A DNA stretch of 62,271 nt from a virus: positions 1-62,271 of the IMG/VR virus record IMGVR_UViG_3300032307_000095. One strand, given 5' to 3'. Under the pieces are notes generated by a model that saw only the letters and a list, made by a program, of their open reading frames with translations, was not told where the DNA came from and did no database searches. Below are positions 49,457 through 57,942 of the stretch, in pieces. Each line of letters opens with the position of its first letter. The first letter of the stretch is position 1. A program made the position numbers and the translations under genes.

Positions 49457-49990
49457 ATGGCTCTGACTACTTTCCAAGGCCCAGTCCGTTCATTGGCTGG
49501 CTTCATCACCCAAGGCCCAGCTTCTATTGTGAATCTGGCTAACGGTACAAACACCGTGACTCTGGATGTTGCCAACTACGCTGGCAAGACCATCCGCACC
49601 AACGACGCTACGCTGGTCATCACACTGCCCACCATCAATGCCACACCTAACCCTGTGACATCTGGCCCCGGCCAAGACCCCAGCACTTCCAACAACGTGG
49701 GCACCAGCTATACGTTTGTGATCGAGACTGCCGCCACTGCCGTGGCTATCAAGACCGATGGTACAGACAAGTTTGTTGGCTCCATCTTGATGGTTGCCAC
49801 TGACGCTGCTGGTGCCACTACCGGCTACGCTCCTGCTGCAGCCAATGACGTGATCAACTTGAACGGCACCACCACTGGCGGAGCTGCTGGCTCCGTGATC
49901 ACTGTGACTGTGGTGGCTGCAAACAAGTACATGGTTACCGGCACTTTGCTGGGTTCTGGCACTGTTGCCACACCATTCGCTGACGCTTAA
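49457..49990 (+). CDS. Hypothetical virion protein, beta-rich
   Basis: This 177-residue protein is Thr/Ala/Gly-rich and almost wholly beta-strand in pattern. It has its own leader and a terminator after it, so it can be expressed independently of the capsid gene. It may be a decoration or fibre-like head protein; no family was recognised. Confidence 0.75.
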   Translation: MALTTFQGPVRSLAGFITQGPASIVNLANGTNTVTLDVANYAGKTIRTNDATLVITLPTINATPNPVTSGPGQDPSTSNNVGTSYTFVIETAATAVAIKTDGTDKFVGSILMVATDAAGATTGYAPAAANDVINLNGTTTGGAAGSVITVTVVAANKYMVTGTLLGSGTVATPFADA

Positions 49991-49997
49991 TTGATCT

Positions 49998-50015
49998 CAG
50001 GGGCTTCGGCCCCTG
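49998..50015 (+). terminator. Hairpin with TTCG tetraloop
   Basis: CAGGGGC and GCCCCTG form a 7-bp stem with a TTCG loop, right after the stop at 49990. Only a weak T run follows (CTTTA), so it may be a leaky terminator or an mRNA stabiliser. Confidence 0.65.
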
Positions 50016-50033
50016 CTTTACAGGAGATTGATT

Positions 50034-50327
50034 ATGGCAATGCAAACCGACGTAAGGTCCGTACGCACTGGTGGCGCTCAGACCAATCAGGCGCTTATTT
50101 CTGGCCGAGTGCGCATTAAATCTGTGATTATCACTGGTGGCGCTGGCGCAGGCACAGCTCGATTCTTGGATGCTGCTGGCGGCAATTTGCTGCTTGAACT
50201 AGACACCGGATCGAACTCCAATATGACTAACGTTATTCTGCCCGGAGAGGGAATTTTGTTCCCTAACGGCGTCTGGTACACAGCCACTTCGGTGGTGCCT
50301 ATCGGTGTAACGGTGGTTTATGGCTGA
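50034..50327 (+). CDS. Hypothetical virion protein
   Basis: The ATG at 50034 (MAMQTDVRSV) has a CAGGAG Shine-Dalgarno and gives 97 residues. The protein is beta-rich (RVRIKSVIITGGAGAGT, ITLPG-like strand VILPGEGILF). It resembles small head or tail decoration proteins. It overlaps the glycosyltransferase start by 8 nt. Confidence 0.75.
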   Translation: MAMQTDVRSVRTGGAQTNQALISGRVRIKSVIITGGAGAGTARFLDAAGGNLLLELDTGSNSNMTNVILPGEGILFPNGVWYTATSVVPIGVTVVYG

Positions 50328-51069
50328 AGAGACACGCCCTATGGATGTTGCAGGTCGCAAACTAATGGTTGCGATCCCCGCCTACGACGGCAAGTTGAAC
50401 ATCAAAACTTCTTTTGCCTTGGCCGATTTGGTGGTCAAGGCATCGCAGTTTGGTGTCCAAGTGCAACTGTCGCATCTGTCGGGCTGCTCTCTTATTACCA
50501 AGGCCAGAAACATTCTGGTCGCCAACTTCTTGGAGTCGGACTGCACGGACTTTTTGTTCGTAGATGCCGACATCGTGGTGGACGCAGAGTCTGTGCTTCG
50601 CCTGCTGGCGCTGAGCACTGGCAAGGACATCACAGCCGGGATGTACACCCGCAGAGCTGAGGACCGAAAGTTCTTTTTGGACATCTACATCGACGAGGCC
50701 AACACGCTTGAGTTCGACCAGCACGGTTTGCTGCGGGTTGAGAATGTGGCTACAGGCTTCATGATGATCCAGCGTCATGTGCTGGAGAAGATGGTTGCCA
50801 ACCACCCTGAGTGGACATACTTCAATGACGTGTACAACCGCAACGAGGCCGCGCTGTTTGACTTTGAACTGGTCAACGGGCAGTATGTTGGCGAGGACTA
50901 CACGTTCTGCAAGCGTGCACGCGCAGACGGTTTCACGGTCTTTGTTGACCCCGAGATCACCTTGCCGCATGTTGGCTCGCAGGAATACCACCGCAGCTTC
51001 AAAGAGGCTGTGTTGATGCCGCTGATCGAGCAGCACTGCACTCCCAAACTGAAAGTCGCCAATGGCTAA
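50320..51069 (+). CDS. Glycosyltransferase, GT-A/family 2-like
   Basis: This 249-residue protein has a GT-A fold pattern: VAIPAYDG at 17-24, then KARN (61-64) and the DxD metal/nucleotide-sugar motif VDAD (81-84). A VGEDYTFCKRA motif later provides the likely catalytic acid. It would transfer sugar from a nucleotide donor to a protein, DNA or cell-surface target. It is co-transcribed with virion genes, so virion or host-surface glycosylation is possible. The substrate is not known. Confidence 0.8.
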   Translation: MAEETRPMDVAGRKLMVAIPAYDGKLNIKTSFALADLVVKASQFGVQVQLSHLSGCSLITKARNILVANFLESDCTDFLFVDADIVVDAESVLRLLALSTGKDITAGMYTRRAEDRKFFLDIYIDEANTLEFDQHGLLRVENVATGFMMIQRHVLEKMVANHPEWTYFNDVYNRNEAALFDFELVNGQYVGEDYTFCKRARADGFTVFVDPEITLPHVGSQEYHRSFKEAVLMPLIEQHCTPKLKVANG

Positions 51070-51316
51070 GAAGACTCCATCCCTTGCAGTCGGTCGTGGT
51101 GAGAAGTTGCCTACCTCCAAAGGAGCCGGGTTGACAGCCAAAGGCCGCGCCAAATACAACCGTGAGACCGGTAGCAACCTAAAAGCCCCGCAGCCGCAGG
51201 GTGGCAAGCGCAAGGATTCGTTCTGCGCACGCATGTCAGGTATGCCCGGTCCCATGAAAGATGAGAAGGGCAAGCCAACCCGCAAGGCGGCTGCTCTCGC
51301 AAGGTGGAAGTGCTGA
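51062..51316 (+). CDS. DUF6321-like small basic protein
   Basis: This 84-residue protein, Lys/Gly/Pro-rich (LTAKGRAKYNRETGSNL, CARMSGMPGPMKDEKGKP, ARWKC end), matches the DUF6321 type found in many marine and freshwater phages. Its function is unknown. It overlaps the glycosyltransferase by 8 nt. Confidence 0.78.
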   Translation: MAKKTPSLAVGRGEKLPTSKGAGLTAKGRAKYNRETGSNLKAPQPQGGKRKDSFCARMSGMPGPMKDEKGKPTRKAAALARWKC

Positions 51317-51317
51317 T

Positions 51318-51566
51318 ATGGAATTGCCAGTCTGGAACACCGTCCTGTCGTTTGCTTCGGCGTTGCTTTTGTTTTGGGTGAAGATTTCCCATGACGAAGT
51401 CAAGCGCCTGTCGATCTTGCTGAGCAAGACTCGGGAAGAAAATTCAGACAAGTTTGTGACCAAGCAGGACATGCACAACGATATCAACCGAGTAATCACT
51501 CGTTTGGATCGGCTTGAGAGCAAGATTGATGACTTCATGAAGGAGCAACGAAGTGCCATCAACTAG
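51318..51566 (+). CDS. Small membrane-anchored coiled-coil protein
   Basis: The ATG at 51318 gives 82 residues: an N-terminal hydrophobic helix (VLSFASALLLFWV) and a coiled coil (DINRVITRLDRLESKIDDFM). The form resembles small phage membrane proteins near lysis or virion genes. It overlaps the next gene by 14 nt. Confidence 0.7.
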   Translation: MELPVWNTVLSFASALLLFWVKISHDEVKRLSILLSKTREENSDKFVTKQDMHNDINRVITRLDRLESKIDDFMKEQRSAIN

Positions 51567-51939
51567 CAAAAAACAACATAATTTCATGGCGGCGGTGGCA
51601 AACAGCCCGTCTTTTGCCAAGAAAGCAGGCGTCCCACAGTCCGTGGGCAAAGAGTTCTTAAACGCGGACAAGGGCCGCAAATTTAAAGAAGGTGGCGATA
51701 TGAAATCCGAAAGCATGATGATGAAAAAAGAAGGCCGCAACATGGCTAAAGCCGACTTGGCAAAACACGCTGCAATGCCTGCATCCAAGGCTCACAAAGG
51801 CCTGAAGGCTGGCGGCTCTGTTGGCACAACCAAGATGGGCATGGTCAAGACTGCTGCTCCTAGCCGTGATGGCGTTGCGACCAAGGGTAAAACCAAAGGC
51901 ACAATGATCAAAATGGCCCGTGGCGGCAAAACCTGCTAA
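51553..51939 (+). CDS. Small basic Lys/Gly/Met-rich protein
   Basis: This 128-residue protein is Lys-, Ala- and Met-rich. It ends with TKGTMIKMARGGK, a motif echoed at the end of the next protein (TKGTMVKMAYGGK). The N-terminus (KKQHNFMAAVANSPSFAKKAG) is compact. It may be a DNA- or capsid-binding small virion protein; no named family. Confidence 0.75.
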   Translation: MPSTSKKQHNFMAAVANSPSFAKKAGVPQSVGKEFLNADKGRKFKEGGDMKSESMMMKKEGRNMAKADLAKHAAMPASKAHKGLKAGGSVGTTKMGMVKTAAPSRDGVATKGKTKGTMIKMARGGKTC

Positions 51940-51948
51940 GGAGTTGAC

Positions 51949-52164
51949 ATGAGTCCAGCAGAAAAAGAAGCTCGCCAAATGATGGCGGACAAGAAAGCTG
52001 CAGAGGCCGCCGAAAAGGCGTACAACGCAGCCAGCAAAACAGCTCCAGCGCCAGCGGTCAAGAAGGCCAAGGGCGGCAGCGTAACGCGTGCCGATGGCTG
52101 CATTACCAAAGGCCACACCAAGGGCACCATGGTTAAGATGGCCTACGGCGGCAAGGCTTTCTGA
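51949..52164 (+). CDS. Small basic protein, paralogue-like C-terminus
   Basis: This 71-residue protein has an Ala/Lys-rich helical start and the C-terminal motif TKGTMVKMAYGGK shared with the previous gene. The two may derive from a duplication. Virion role guessed from position. Confidence 0.72.
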   Translation: MSPAEKEARQMMADKKAAEAAEKAYNAASKTAPAPAVKKAKGGSVTRADGCITKGHTKGTMVKMAYGGKAF

Positions 52165-52165
52165 C

Positions 52166-52414
52166 ATGATGGCGAGCCGCGGCATGGGGGATATCGCCCC
52201 CTCAAAGATGCCCAAAGGTGTGCGTAAGGCTCGCCGGGATGACACCGACTTCACGCAATACGCTGAAGGCGGGAAAGTTGGTCTGTACGACAACATCCAT
52301 GCAAAGAGAAAGCGAATCGCCGCTGGTTCTGGTGAGAAAATGCGCAAGGTTGGTAGCGCTGGCGCTCCGACTGCGAAAGCATTTGCTCAATCGGCCAAGA
52401 CTGCAAAGAAGTAA
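52166..52414 (+). CDS. Small basic protein (YAEGGKV type)
   Basis: The ATG at 52166 gives 82 residues with TQYAEGGKVGLYDNIHAKRKR and a Lys/Ala-rich end, a pattern recurrent in small proteins of uncultivated aquatic phages. Function unknown; probably virion-associated. Confidence 0.72.
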   Translation: MMASRGMGDIAPSKMPKGVRKARRDDTDFTQYAEGGKVGLYDNIHAKRKRIAAGSGEKMRKVGSAGAPTAKAFAQSAKTAKK

Positions 52415-52417
52415 ATC

Positions 52418-53032
52418 ATGACCACATCAGACGAATACCTAGCAGGCCTCTTTGATGGAGAGGGGTGCGTTTCTATGCACCTTGCAAAAGCCGGTTACGT
52501 ATCCGTCCATGTCAAGGTTTCAATGTGCGACCGCGCACCAGTGGCTGCTTTTTTTGCAAGATTCGGCGGAAGCATGTCAGACGGCCAGCAGATTACCAAG
52601 ACAGGTAGGCATGTCTACACGTGGTCTGTATTCAATGCCGAATGTGTTGAGGCGCTGCGTGTTTTTTCTGGGCTGTGCTTGGTTAAAAATGCTGTTGCTG
52701 CCGCAGCACTTCCAACCGCCGAAAGCATGGCAAACAATCCCACTCGCGGAGTTTTGTCGCAAGCAGAAAAAAGCGCTCGCGTAGAGGCTGCGAAGTTGAT
52801 TGCCAGAATTAACAAGCCTGTTGGAAAGCGCCGCATATTTGATGCTGGTTTGGTTGATGCATACATGACCCCAAAGAAAATGGGCGGAGGCAAAAGAGTT
52901 CGCCTATCTGATGGTCGTGTTTTTGAGACAACGCTTGCCGCAGCAGAAGCTCTTGGTGTGTCCATTTCTGCGGTATCCTTTGCCAAACGCAAGGGAACCC
53001 GTACAGCGGGCTTATTGGTGGAGGCCGCATGA
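52418..53032 (+). CDS. LAGLIDADG homing endonuclease
   Basis: This 204-residue protein has one LAGLIDADG motif (YLAGLFDGEGC, residues 8-18), so it probably acts as a homodimer. The C-terminal 40 residues hold a helix-turn-helix-like module (TTLAAAEALGVSISAVSFAK) similar to NUMOD1 units. It stands between virion genes with a 4-nt overlap to the next, as free-standing homing genes do. The metal-binding Asp of the motif is kept as D/E, suggesting activity. Confidence 0.85.
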   Translation: MTTSDEYLAGLFDGEGCVSMHLAKAGYVSVHVKVSMCDRAPVAAFFARFGGSMSDGQQITKTGRHVYTWSVFNAECVEALRVFSGLCLVKNAVAAAALPTAESMANNPTRGVLSQAEKSARVEAAKLIARINKPVGKRRIFDAGLVDAYMTPKKMGGGKRVRLSDGRVFETTLAAAEALGVSISAVSFAKRKGTRTAGLLVEAA

Positions 53033-53730
53033 CGACATCTGGAACAGCATCTTTTTCGATGGATTTAACGGAGCTCGTGGAGGAGGCGTTTGAACGCGCT
53101 GGCGGTGAGCTGCGCACTGGCTATGACTTGCGTACGGCAAGCAGGTCTCTGAACTTGATGTTTGCTCAGTGGGCAAACAAAGGTTTGAACATGTTCACGT
53201 ACGAGCAGGGCATGATCAATTTGATCCCCGGTCAAGCAACGTACAACCTGCCTGTTGACACCGTAGATTTGTTGGAACACGTCATTCGTACGGGCGCAGG
53301 CAATGCCTCGACGCAGGCCGATCTGACCATTACTCGTATTAGTGTTTCTACCTATGCCACCATCCCAAACAAACTGCAGCAAGCGCGTCCAATTCAGGTC
53401 TGGATTGAGCGTCTAAACACGCCGCGCATCACAGTTTGGCCGGTGCCAGACAACTCGCAGCCCTACGTATTTGTGTACTGGCGTCTGCGCCGCATTCAGG
53501 ATGCCGGCACGGGCGTGAACACAATGGACATGCCGTTCCGCTTCTATGAAGCTATGACGGCTGGTTTGGCTTACCACCTTGCCCTCAAGATTCCCGGATC
53601 AATGGATCGACTGCCGATTCTGAAGCAGCAGTACGACGAGGCTTGGGACTTGGCTTCGACTGAAGATCGCGAAAAGGCTGCAGTTAGGTTTGTTCCTCGT
53701 GCAATGCACATTGGAAATGGTGGCTACTGA
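53029..53730 (+). CDS. Head-tail connector, P22 gp4-like
   Basis: This 233-residue protein has the layout of P22 gp4-type adaptors: an N-terminal helical block (DLTELVEEAFERAGGELRTG) with SLNLMFAQWANKGLNMF, then beta strands and a conserved YVFVYWRLRRIQDAG. It would bind the portal and the tail. Its stop coincides with the next start (1-nt overlap). Confidence 0.82.
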   Translation: MTTSGTASFSMDLTELVEEAFERAGGELRTGYDLRTASRSLNLMFAQWANKGLNMFTYEQGMINLIPGQATYNLPVDTVDLLEHVIRTGAGNASTQADLTITRISVSTYATIPNKLQQARPIQVWIERLNTPRITVWPVPDNSQPYVFVYWRLRRIQDAGTGVNTMDMPFRFYEAMTAGLAYHLALKIPGSMDRLPILKQQYDEAWDLASTEDREKAAVRFVPRAMHIGNGGY

Positions 53731-54113
53731 TGTCAAACCGGTTTGCAGCAGGCCACAAAGCGATTGCCATGTGCGACCGCTGCGGCCAGCAATACAAACT
53801 CAAACAGCTTAGAACCGAGATCATCAAGCAACGCAAGTATCAGTTGCTGGTGTGCCCGGAATGCTGGGACCCTGATCAGCCGCAGTTGATGCTGGGTACG
53901 TTCCCTGTGGATGACCCGCAGGCGCTGAGAAACCCACGCAGGGATACAACCTACGTGACGTCCGGCTTGAACGACGATGGCAACCTGTCTGGCGGATCAA
54001 GGGACATTCAGTGGGGCTGGAACCCTGTAGGCGGGGCCAGCTTCTTTGACACGGCGCTTACCCCAAACTACTTGGTGGCAACCGCGTTTGTTGGTACAGT
54101 TACGACATCTTGA
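53730..54113 (+). CDS. Zinc-ribbon virion protein
   Basis: This 127-residue protein has two Cys pairs (CDRCGQ and CPECWD) forming a zinc ribbon, then an extended C-terminal part. The same gene type follows the gp4-like connector in related podoviruses. It probably belongs to the neck or tail. No enzymatic features were seen. Confidence 0.78.
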   Translation: MSNRFAAGHKAIAMCDRCGQQYKLKQLRTEIIKQRKYQLLVCPECWDPDQPQLMLGTFPVDDPQALRNPRRDTTYVTSGLNDDGNLSGGSRDIQWGWNPVGGASFFDTALTPNYLVATAFVGTVTTS

Positions 54114-54123
54114 AGGAAACGAC

Positions 54124-54390
54124 ATGGCTAAATTCAGTCACAAAATGATGGGCAAAGAAGTTGGTCAAGCCAGCGTCTACGCCGAACCCCACACCATGAA
54201 GGGCAAGGTTGTCAAAGCCTCTACCAATCCCGGCAAGGAGCCGAACCGCAGCAATGTGGATACGGTGAATATGAGCATTGGCGCTCTTAGCAACAAGCCT
54301 GATGGCATGGGCACCAAGACCAGCGGTATCAAAATCCGTGGCACTGGCGCAGCCACCAAAGGTGTGATGGCCCGAGGCCCAATGGCATAA
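54124..54390 (+). CDS. Small basic Gly/Lys-rich protein
   Basis: The ATG at 54124 has an AAGGAAACG upstream and gives 88 residues. It is Lys/Gly/Met/Thr-rich (TGAATKGVMARGPMA end) and recalls the small basic proteins at 51553-52414. Virion role inferred from position. Confidence 0.72.
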   Translation: MAKFSHKMMGKEVGQASVYAEPHTMKGKVVKASTNPGKEPNRSNVDTVNMSIGALSNKPDGMGTKTSGIKIRGTGAATKGVMARGPMA

Positions 54391-54393
54391 AAC

Positions 54394-55053
54394 ATGACGT
54401 ACGACGAACTGGTCATTGCTGTTTCAAACTACTGCGAGAACGTATTCTCGACGGTAGACATGGACACGTTTATCCGGCAAGCTGAGCAGCGTATATACAA
54501 CGTTGCTCAGCCAGCCAATCAGCGCAAGAACGTGACCGGATCGTTAACAGCAGGAAACAAGTATCTCCAGTGCCCCGTAGACTTTTTGTCTGTGTACAGC
54601 TTGGCAATTTACCCTGCTGCTGGCGGCGCGTACGAGTATTTGCTGGACAAGGATGTGAACTTCATCCGGCAGGCGTACCCCAACCCAGCCACCACGGGCA
54701 AGCCCAAGCACTACGCTATCTTCGGGCCACGCTCGGACAATGAAGATGAGCTGACGCTGATTCTTGGTCCAACACCTGATGCTGCCTACAGCGCAGAGCT
54801 GCATTACTACGCGTACCCAGAATCCATTGTGGACGCTGCCGATGGTCGCACTTGGTTGGGTGACAACTTCGACTCTGTTCTGCTGTACGGCACTATGAAC
54901 GAAGCGTTGACATACATGAAAGGCGAGACCGAGATGGTCAAGCTGTACCAAGAACGGTATGTTCAGGCGATTGCTCTGTACAAGAACTTGGCAGACGGCA
55001 AACAGCGCGGTGATGCATACCGCAACGGCCAAGTTAGAACGGCGGTCCAATGA
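54394..55053 (+). CDS. Phage adaptor protein
   Basis: This 219-residue protein starts with helices (DELVIAVSNYCEN, FIRQAEQRIYN) and has central strands and a helical C-terminus (TLILGPTPDAAY, NEALTYMKGETEMVKLY). The pattern matches phage adaptor proteins that connect the head to the tail. It overlaps the next gene by 4 nt. Confidence 0.8.
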   Translation: MTYDELVIAVSNYCENVFSTVDMDTFIRQAEQRIYNVAQPANQRKNVTGSLTAGNKYLQCPVDFLSVYSLAIYPAAGGAYEYLLDKDVNFIRQAYPNPATTGKPKHYAIFGPRSDNEDELTLILGPTPDAAYSAELHYYAYPESIVDAADGRTWLGDNFDSVLLYGTMNEALTYMKGETEMVKLYQERYVQAIALYKNLADGKQRGDAYRNGQVRTAVQ

Positions 55054-55466
55054 GCAACATCGTTCAGACACAGACCACCAGCTTCAAGGCGGAGTTGTAC
55101 GAGGGCATCCACAACTTGCTCACGGACACTTTGCGTATTGCGCTGTACACGGCCAACGCAAACCTCAACGAAGACACCACCGTTTACACGACAACCGCAG
55201 AGGTGTTTGGTACGGGGTACGTGGCTGGCGGGGTTGTATTGACCGGTGTCACGGTCTCCAAGTCTGGTTACACGGCTTACGTGAATTTCAACAACGTTGC
55301 GTTTGGGGCTTCGGTGACTGCACGTTGCGCTTTGATTTACAACGCAAGCAAGGCCAATCGGTCTATCGCTGTGCTGGACTTTGGTTCGGACAAGACATCG
55401 ACCAGCTTTACCATCACCATGCCGCAAAACACTGCAACGACGGCACTCATTCGCAGTTCAATTTAG
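55050..55466 (+). CDS. Tail/appendage protein
   Basis: This 138-residue beta-rich protein contains FKAELYEGIHNL and LRIALYTANANL, a pattern recurrent in podovirus appendage proteins next to adaptor genes. A structural tail role is likely; the fold is unknown. Confidence 0.78.
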   Translation: MSNIVQTQTTSFKAELYEGIHNLLTDTLRIALYTANANLNEDTTVYTTTAEVFGTGYVAGGVVLTGVTVSKSGYTAYVNFNNVAFGASVTARCALIYNASKANRSIAVLDFGSDKTSTSFTITMPQNTATTALIRSSI

Positions 55467-55474
55467 GAGTCATC

Positions 55475-56038
55475 ATGACCGCAGACCGCATTAATGCCAC
55501 TGACAAGGTGGAAGCTGCTTGCAGCTACAACACACAACCCGTTGATCAGATGAGCATCCACGGCTCGTACCATGCCGTTTGTTACGACGCGCAAGGCAAT
55601 ATTAAGTGGGAAGACGGCATTAAGAATTTGGTGACAACCGTAGGCAAGAACCTGACGCTGGACACCATTCTGGGCAACTCGGCTGCTGGCGCTGTAGTGA
55701 TGGGCCTCAAAGGCACCGGCTCTGCCAACGTAGCGGACACCCAAGCCTCGCACGCAGGCTGGCTGGAAGTGGGTCTGGCTAACGCCCCCACATACTCTGG
55801 CAACCGCAAGACGCCTTCGTTCAGCGCAGCTTCTGCTGGCAGCAAAACCACGTCTTCGGCGGTCAGCTTCTCGATCACATCGACTGGTACAGTGGCTGGC
55901 TGCTTCATTAACATTGGTGGCAGTGCAACAATTGACGATACAACAGGCACCCTGTTTTCGGCTGGCGATTTTTCCAGCTCAAAAGCGGTTGTTTCCGGTG
56001 ATTCGATTGCCGTTACGTACACAGCCACTTTGACCTAA
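55475..56038 (+). CDS. Tail/appendage protein
   Basis: The ATG at 55475 has a TAGGAG Shine-Dalgarno and gives 187 residues. The protein starts with KVEAACSYNTQPVDQM, then IHGSYHAVCYDAQGNIKWED, common in phage tail proteins, and is Ser/Thr/Gly-rich thereafter. No enzymatic motif. Confidence 0.78.
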   Translation: MTADRINATDKVEAACSYNTQPVDQMSIHGSYHAVCYDAQGNIKWEDGIKNLVTTVGKNLTLDTILGNSAAGAVVMGLKGTGSANVADTQASHAGWLEVGLANAPTYSGNRKTPSFSAASAGSKTTSSAVSFSITSTGTVAGCFINIGGSATIDDTTGTLFSAGDFSSSKAVVSGDSIAVTYTATLT

Positions 56039-56040
56039 TC

Positions 56041-56952
56041 ATGGCCGTTGGATGGGGCGCAGGCACTTGGGGTTCTAACGCATGGGGCGGGGGTGAGACA
56101 CTCCCAGTCAGCGTTACGGAGACTGCTGCCCTTTCCGAAAGTCAGGCTGCATCGCAAGAGTTTGCGGCCGCAGCAAATGAGACTGTGGCACTTGCAGAGA
56201 ATCAGAACGCAGGTGCTACGTTTCAGGTTTTGATTAGCGAGTCCTTGGCGGCTCAGACCGGCTGGGGCGTTGGTACTTGGGGCAGTAATGCTTGGGGCGG
56301 CAAGAGTACCATCAAAGAAACTCAGACGGTTGCACTAACGATCAACGTCGCGGTATCGGAGACGGCAGAGCTTGCAGAAGCCCAGACAGCCATAACGGAC
56401 TACACGGCGGCAGTTTCGGATACAGCGGCGCTGACAGAAGAGCAGATTGTTGCAGCTACGTTTGCCCTGTCGGTGGACGAAAGCGCAGCAATTACGGAAG
56501 ATCAGGCGGTTGCGGCCACGTTTGCGTTCTCAGTAGACGAGACGATGGAGGCCACAACGGAAGAGATTGTTGGCACGCAGTTCAACGAAACGGTTGAAGA
56601 AAGCGTAGCGACCAGTACTGACGAGGTTGCGGCCACGGCGTATAACAGCTTGTCTGTATCCGAGTCAGCGGCATTTGCGGCTACTCAAGAGGCGGCGGTT
56701 GCGTTTGTTGCTTCGATTAATGAGTTGGCGGCGCTAACGGCGCAAGAATTTGCGGCTACGGCGTACAACGTGAGCAGGCTGGAAACAGCCATAATCACGG
56801 AAACACAGACGGGACGTTATTTCTGGGAACCAGTAGATGACATTCAGGACGCCAACTGGCAAAATGTCGGAAATGTGCAAGCGGCCAACTGGCAAGATAT
56901 TACCAACACACAGAATCCGGCTTGGACGGATGTTGTTACTCAGGAGTCGTAA
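56041..56952 (+). CDS. Repeat-rich tail fibre protein
   Basis: This 303-residue protein carries two copies of GWGxGTWGSNAWGG (residues about 4-17 and 75-90) and about ten degenerate acidic repeats of the type V-x-E-[ST]-x-A-[LI]-[TA]-E-x-Q. Near the end, three short units around NW or AW (DANWQNV, AANWQDI, NPAWTDV) recur. The pattern suggests a fibrous, repeat-built tail appendage whose length can change by repeat slippage. Confidence 0.75.
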   Translation: MAVGWGAGTWGSNAWGGGETLPVSVTETAALSESQAASQEFAAAANETVALAENQNAGATFQVLISESLAAQTGWGVGTWGSNAWGGKSTIKETQTVALTINVAVSETAELAEAQTAITDYTAAVSDTAALTEEQIVAATFALSVDESAAITEDQAVAATFAFSVDETMEATTEEIVGTQFNETVEESVATSTDEVAATAYNSLSVSESAAFAATQEAAVAFVASINELAALTAQEFAATAYNVSRLETAIITETQTGRYFWEPVDDIQDANWQNVGNVQAANWQDITNTQNPAWTDVVTQES

Positions 56953-57933
56953 ATGACAACAGGAAATACCACGCTGCTCGGACTGGCTCTGCCGGTTGAA
57001 GGCGAACTTGACGGCACATGGGGCGATGTTGTCAATGACTCGATCACCTCGCTGGTGGACTCCGCTGTAGCGGGTACAACTACCCTGAGCGCAGACTCGG
57101 ACGTTACGTTGACCACTACAGTGCTTGCAGCTAACCAAGCCCGTCAGGCAGTTCTTCTGTGGACGGCCAGCAACGGAGCCACGACGCGCAACATCACAGC
57201 GCCTGCTCAGAGCAAACCATACATTGTCATCAACGCGGGCACAGGCTCCGTCGTTCTGCGCGGCGCAGGCCCAACCGCTGGCGTGACGATCGTGTCTGGC
57301 GAGAAATGCTTGGCTGCATGGAACGGTTCGGACTTTGTGAAGATCGCTACCAGCACCGCTGATGGCGTCACGTCTGTCGGCGGCACGGGCACGGTAAACG
57401 GCATTACGCTCACAGGCACTGTGACGTCCACTGGCAACTTAACTTTAGGCGGAACCCTTTCGGGCGTAAGTCTGAGTACGCAAGTTACAGGCACTCTCCC
57501 GATTGCCAACGGCGGTATTGGTGCAACATCTTTTGCTGCTGCGGGTCTTGCTACGTTGACGGGGGCTGAAACACTGACCAACAAAACTGTCGAGGCTGGC
57601 ACGTTCACCAACGGCTACATAGAAGAGACTGTGACCGCCAACACTGGCACGGCCTACACCATTGATCTTGCCAACGGCTCTGTGCAAATCCTGACCTTGA
57701 CAGGCAACTGCACCTTCACATTCCCAACGGCTACAGCGGGACAGTCTTTTATCTTGCTGCTCAAGCAAGACGGTACAGGTGGACGCACAGTGACATGGCC
57801 TGCATCAGTTGAGTGGCCTGGTGCAACAGCACCCACGATCACCAGCACGGCATCCAAGCTGGACAAGTTTGTGTTCACCGCTGCTGATTCAAATTGGTAC
57901 GGTTCGGTTGCTGGGCAGGCATATACCGTCTAA
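56953..57933 (+). CDS. Tail fibre protein
   Basis: This 326-residue protein is Thr/Gly/Val-rich with strong beta-repeat character and typical fibre strings (TGTLPIANGGIGATSF, TLTGAETLTNKTVEAGTF). The N-terminus (LALPVEGELDGTWGDV) resembles fibre attachment parts. The C-terminal domain (SASVEWPG-like, VTWPASVEWPG) ends in a compact beta module. It probably contacts the host surface. Confidence 0.82.
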   Translation: MTTGNTTLLGLALPVEGELDGTWGDVVNDSITSLVDSAVAGTTTLSADSDVTLTTTVLAANQARQAVLLWTASNGATTRNITAPAQSKPYIVINAGTGSVVLRGAGPTAGVTIVSGEKCLAAWNGSDFVKIATSTADGVTSVGGTGTVNGITLTGTVTSTGNLTLGGTLSGVSLSTQVTGTLPIANGGIGATSFAAAGLATLTGAETLTNKTVEAGTFTNGYIEETVTANTGTAYTIDLANGSVQILTLTGNCTFTFPTATAGQSFILLLKQDGTGGRTVTWPASVEWPGATAPTITSTASKLDKFVFTAADSNWYGSVAGQAYTV

Positions 57934-57942
57934 GGGGCTTGA

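Noticed and set aside
50362-51285. 307-codon minus-strand frame opposite the glycosyltransferase
   Set aside because: The plus-strand gene has a clear GT-A motif and coupling; the opposite frame has no support.
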